NCBI GenBank assembly: GCA_001898485.1
Contig: MKTY01000020.1
Coordinates: forward strand, 1-64,000
From: Sphingobacteriales bacterium 46-32
GTDB lineage: Bacteria; Bacteroidota; Bacteroidia; Chitinophagales; Chitinophagaceae
DNA: 64,000 nt
Direction of reading: 5' to 3'
In this document: positions 61,501-64,000 of the stretch, piece after piece
How positions within the stretch are numbered: the first letter of the stretch is position 1
How the letters are laid out: each line of letters opens with the position of its first letter
Translations under genes and position numbers: made by a program
Notes under the pieces: model-generated
What the model was told of the DNA's origin: nothing
Database searches by the model: none
Seen by the model: the letters and a program-made list of their open reading frames with translations, nothing else

Positions 61501-62811
61501 GGTAGTAGCCGGGGGAATAATAGTAAAACCAACATTGTTATCGCCATCAATTCCATCGACGGTGATGGGGGTCACAGGGCCATACGCCTTTACACCGGTA
61601 AGAATTACATTGCTGAGATCCACCACTGCGCCCGGGGCAAAATTCAAGGAACCGGTTGTCGAGTCGCCATTAATGTCAGTAAAAGCTTCGCAGGGTGCCC
61701 CATCTACGTACAGATATTTATTGATATTAAAAGTGCCCCTGAATGAACTGAGATGATTTGCAGCCAGCAACATGCTGTCTACGGTATTGGTATAATTGCC
61801 GTTTACCTGGAAACTACCCTGGCAGGTGATCTTATTTACTGTGTTATTCGTTCCGCTGATAAAAGCAGGCATACTAAAAAAAACTTTGTTTACTGTGTTA
61901 TTGCCGGCAAAGCCCCCCGCGCCGGCAAAAACCAGCGAATCAGTAACTGTATTCCCATTTCCCAACCTGGCCTGTGAGTTTACATTAGCCAACGTAAAAT
62001 AAAGTGATGACAGGATGGTATTGTTGATACCGATTTGATTATTGAGACCACCGCCACCACCGATTACTCTATTATACGTACCGCCGTCGGTAAATAAATA
62101 ACTTAATGCGGTGACGGTAGATCCTGAAGCATTGATAGTCTTGTTAAGACCGGTTACCCGGAACTGAAAATTGTAGGTCAGGTTCGCATTGGTCATTTCG
62201 AGTGTCCGTACATTATCATTCTGACTGTAAAACATATGACCGGAAAGTCTTTTTCCGGCCATATTGAAGACACCTCTGGTAACAGTGGTAGAATTGGTAC
62301 CCAGCGAATTGGTCAATGTGGTTTGCACAAGGCTATCCACCACTGTAAGGCTCCCTCCCGCTTTGTCGATCACCATACCAAATTCGCCCAACACATTGCC
62401 ATTACTGGTGATCGTATTCGCCGTGGCTCCTTTGAACGCAAATATCACCGAGTAGGTAGTAGTTGGACTTAATGAAAGATCACCCCAAACCTCGATAGTA
62501 AATGCAGAATTGGCTGTAATGAAGCGAGGGCTGTTCGGAACAGTATTGCTCCACGTCATGTTGTTGCAAAATCCGTTTGCATCTACGGTAATGGTGCGCG
62601 TAGCAATGGTTGTACCAAAGCCGCTGTTGGCATCAAAAAAAACATTATCACCCGGCGAAGGGATAATGCTGGGAATTGGTCCAAGGCTACTGCCCAACCT
62701 CCAGTGATTGAGATCGCTCCAGCTGCCGCCACCGCCTACCCAATAATAATCGGCAGCCTGCAGCCTGGCAATAAACAAAAGCGTAAACAAATAGAGTAGA
62801 CATTTTTTCAT
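58504..62811 (-). CDS. Large T9SS-exported repeat/adhesin-like protein
   Basis: The 1435-residue protein has a signal peptide (1-20) and three long similar modules starting near residues 22, 441 and 813. Each module opens with Y-W-V/I-G-G-x-G-x-W and a T/N-H-W segment, followed by F-D-A/V-x-S-G and many N/T/S-rich short strands, suggesting right-handed beta-helix or stacked beta-sheet. A fibronectin-like region (H-F-V-I-E-R-S-N-D-G near 1285) and a type IX secretion C-terminal domain (about 1360-1435, with V-Y-P and L-Y-N-V-S-G-Q and final Y-M-L-R-V) follow. It is likely a surface or secreted adhesin. Confidence 0.85.
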   Translation of the reverse strand: MKKCLLYLFTLLFIARLQAADYYWVGGGGSWSDLNHWRLGSSLGPIPSIIPSPGDNVFFDANSGFGTTIATRTITVDANGFCNNMTWSNTVPNSPRFITANSAFTIEVWGDLSLSPTTTYSVIFAFKGATANTITSNGNVLGEFGMVIDKAGGSLTVVDSLVQTTLTNSLGTNSTTVTRGVFNMAGKRLSGHMFYSQNDNVRTLEMTNANLTYNFQFRVTGLNKTINASGSTVTALSYLFTDGGTYNRVIGGGGGLNNQIGINNTILSSLYFTLANVNSQARLGNGNTVTDSLVFAGAGGFAGNNTVNKVFFSMPAFISGTNNTVNKITCQGSFQVNGNYTNTVDSMLLAANHLSSFRGTFNINKYLYVDGAPCEAFTDINGDSTTGSLNFAPGAVVDLSNVILTGVKAYGPVTPITVDGIDGDNNVGFTIIPPATTAGVTLYWVGGSGDWNDRTHWSTSSGGAGGACVPFMNDDVIFDVNSGLASGTVTTSSSSFCRNMNWMAGVGNVIFNESSSSMFSAYGSVVLQPTVTMNATIELSGSANTTVTINGSTAGTLQLGGRKTGSGVATIVDDWNSPTNGSITLTSGGLSLAGRTISILSFVSVGQVTRTLDISNAIISTTTRWQYTGLNKFLVATGSYILSNQNFITNWQSGAPVHTYPKVDLTYAGAVNVFDINGTGFGELTFTSTSPTSVARIDALNTIRKLEFKGAGYFVGAGNIIDTLILAGSRNYSFSGSSTINKYLKAQSAACTGLIEMRGNLTGTLAFGNSAVVLIDNVYMQNMNATGSITPIAFNGADAGGNSGWAISSAAGSDRYWIGGSGDWNDPNHWSTTSGGAPGACIPTVNDNVFFDAASGFTTVSKTVSIASGNAYCHNIDWTGAPNSPIWSKTGTWNMEIWGDSIILNPTATFNTLVTAKGPAPVFLKGNVLGNFDFNIDKPGSSLTILNDYSNGQTTIGLIRGALNASGRRLTILQVDNSGGTANVFSIDISNSTIIAPFGWRFQGPAANHTLNAANSSITTGDFKAEGMQYDTVLVTGTINTDVAMNFSTINRLVFTNPATTSTVGINGNSNTLTYVEYKGSGGIYGTNNVMDTLVFFPGNSYVFNGGSNNTIRNEWFGSGTPCRLTEIRSTNSTNATITKTNGTAEFDYVRVQRITGAGTVPFTAREHSTDLGNNINWNILPYNGAAPIYGLGSDTVVNTSDFPIVLRTDGFFGSPSSSYTWNDGSTADSLVVNSVGSYHISVGFPDGCVVRDTITVTLHSTLPVTLTSFAAVIRNCEAKIDWETDNAVNFSHFVIERSNDGRNFAAIAQIPYRQSNYTYSDPVNDNKKIFYRLKMVDIDGASSYSTVVAVRASCQLNNLKVYPTVTDNTVQVILPQGYEGARLELYNVSGQLMRPGVTGSGTVRNIELGSLPRAVYMLRVINGNNVTSFKIVKR

Positions 62812-63448
62812 AAGTAAAGATTTTTAATAACGATTATTATTTATGATACCGGCCAAAGAGATGGGTCACTCATAAAGCAACAGCCTGCATTCCCGTGCAT
62901 AGATCGGGCAAGGCGGAGGCGAATGCGCGTACACACCGCATCAGCTAAGTCAATTGAAGGAAAATAAGAGTGGGTGGAGCTAAAACAATAAGAGAACTTT
63001 CAGAGCACTCCCGTATTTTATTGATGTAAACTTGGTATAAACATTGGATTTATTTTTTTCATGATATGGATTGGCTCAATCGCGGCAACGTATCGTTACC
63101 GGTTTTGATGAAGTAAAACTAGGTGGGTGTGACAAAAGAGGCTGTACAGAATGGAGATTGATTTGTACATTTTTTAGTACATGATTACACTTAACGATTC
63201 CGGGCTTTGGGGAGGCTTAAAACCTGTTTACAAAAAACATATCGGATCAGTGCACCGCTATGCCCGATGTATGAAAGGAACAGCTCCTTGTTTTCATCGG
63301 CCGCTTGCGGTCACCCCAGACAGGCCTCAGTTCAAATCCTGATCAAATGAAATGGCATTACAAAACAATTCCTTCTTGCGGGTCACTTTTGAAATGTTCC
63401 GGTTGTCTACGCTTCGGAGGGGGCTAAGTGTCGGGATCCATTGCGCCT
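62812..63448. other. Intergenic region between the repeat protein and DUF3307-like genes
   Basis: No gene is visible in these roughly 640 bp. The part near 62812 should contain the promoter of the repeat-protein gene. Some of the rest (around 63210-63440) is GC-richer and looks like decayed coding or mobile sequence but gives no recognisable protein in any frame. A small palindrome (TGTACATTTTTTAGTACA) lies near 63164-63182. Confidence 0.4.
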
Positions 63449-64000
63449 TCAGGAGAGCCTCAGCACAATTAATCCGGCAATAATTGCGAGGCTGAAGCTG
63501 ATCATGGTGCCGATCAGCAAATACTCGGTCTTTTGTTCCGTTCTATTGGATTCGTTGAAACGGATAATGCCCTTTGCAGCAATGATGAGTCCGATGGCTT
63601 CAAATTGGTGTTCCAACACCAGCACCAGGATAATAACCCTTTCAATAATTCCGATCCACTGCCCGGCTTTATCGAGCGCACCGGTTTTGTCTACTGCCCG
63701 GCTCCAGCGATTCGTGAGCTGTCCTACCAAAATGCCGCATGGATAGCTAACAAAGACGAAAGCCGTAATCTTGATTAGCAGCGAACCGTCTTCTGTGAAC
63801 TCCTGCCAGTTAGTTTGTAGCCTGCTCCAGTCGTAGAAGGTGAACCACCAGCATCCGAGGATGACCAGCAAATGAAGCAATTGGTCGACAAGAAAAAATA
63901 TGGTTGTGTCCGGACGATAGGATTTCCAAATGTCAATGAGTGTATGTGTAATCAGAATAATAATGGCCACGAGCCAGTATTCCCAGCCAATGAAAAGCCA
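63449..64000 (-). CDS. DUF3307-like membrane protein, C-terminal part (cut by window edge)
   Basis: The frame is open to the right edge and ends at 63449, giving at least 183 residues. An apparent GTG start at 63970 is probably internal, because codons upstream continue the hydrophobic sequence (W-E-Y-W-L-V). It has an H-T-L-I-D-I-W-K segment, then V-D-Q-L-L-H-L-L-V, and about four further membrane helices, resembling DUF3307-type integral membrane proteins, which often occur beside phage or SatD-like genes. Function unknown. Confidence 0.62.
   Translation of the reverse strand, partial: WLFIGWEYWLVAIIILITHTLIDIWKSYRPDTTIFFLVDQLLHLLVILGCWWFTFYDWSRLQTNWQEFTEDGSLLIKITAFVFVSYPCGILVGQLTNRWSRAVDKTGALDKAGQWIGIIERVIILVLVLEHQFEAIGLIIAAKGIIRFNESNRTEQKTEYLLIGTMISFSLAIIAGLIVLRLS

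Overview
The window looks like a Bacteroidota chromosome segment, most likely from the Chitinophagaceae or a near relative. The evidence is a redoxin-SusC-SusD locus, a secreted repeat protein with a type IX secretion C-terminal domain, LytS/LytTR and Reg_prop-Y_Y_Y two-component systems, MauE and DUF6520-type proteins, TAnnTTTG-like promoter boxes, and weak or absent Shine-Dalgarno sequences. I found no rRNA or tRNA gene, CRISPR array, integrase or transposase. All family names come from reading motifs by eye, without database searches.

Layout. (1) 1-1215: metal-handling genes on the minus strand: the start of a heavy-metal P-type ATPase, a Cys-rich thioredoxin-like protein and a CsoR-like repressor without the canonical copper ligands. 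(2) 1479-4757, minus strand: a 50-residue peptide ending in Ser-Cys-Cys and a Pro-rich tail, its own intrinsic terminator, an LpxL-like acyltransferase with a PqqD/RRE-like C-terminus, a LytS-type kinase and a LytTR regulator. I read this as a candidate lipidated-RiPP and peptide-signalling cassette. (3) 4936-15114: orphan regulators, a strongly structured non-coding stretch, a redoxin-SusC-SusD operon, and a DUF6520/MauE/AraC group. (4) 15749-34665: about 24 tightly packed plus-strand genes. Two small HTH proteins come first, followed by many membrane-anchored proteins, a candidate capsid-like protein, beta-rich small proteins, at least four cell-wall enzymes, an annexin-like protein, holin- and spanin-like proteins, a 1684-residue methyltransferase-helicase and a RadA-like ATPase. 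No tail, portal or terminase gene is visible. This may be a tailless, membrane-containing virus-like element or a domesticated derivative. (5) 34907-38464: a copper operon (HYC_CC_PP protein, HMA protein, HMA-fused TonB receptor), functionally matching region 1.

(6) 38506-53907: a roughly 15.4-kb defence island bounded by diverged 71/72-bp direct repeats. It carries a CoiA-like nuclease gene, an ORF6N pseudogene, a two-gene Lamassu-like pair (DUF4297 nuclease plus Rad50-like ATPase), a DUF4297-HerA pair, an Mrr/AbiV/PD-ExK triplet, an ATPase gene remnant, and an unusual pair in which an unknown 240-residue protein is coupled to an elongation factor G with an extra ~85-residue N-terminal domain. 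(7) 54020-64000: a hybrid-periplasmic sensor kinase with LuxR-type and receiver-only regulators, a 1435-residue T9SS-exported repeat protein, and the 3' part of a DUF3307-like membrane protein gene.

The most interesting candidates are the peptide/acyltransferase/two-component cassette, the tailless virus-like island and the N-terminally extended EF-G pair.
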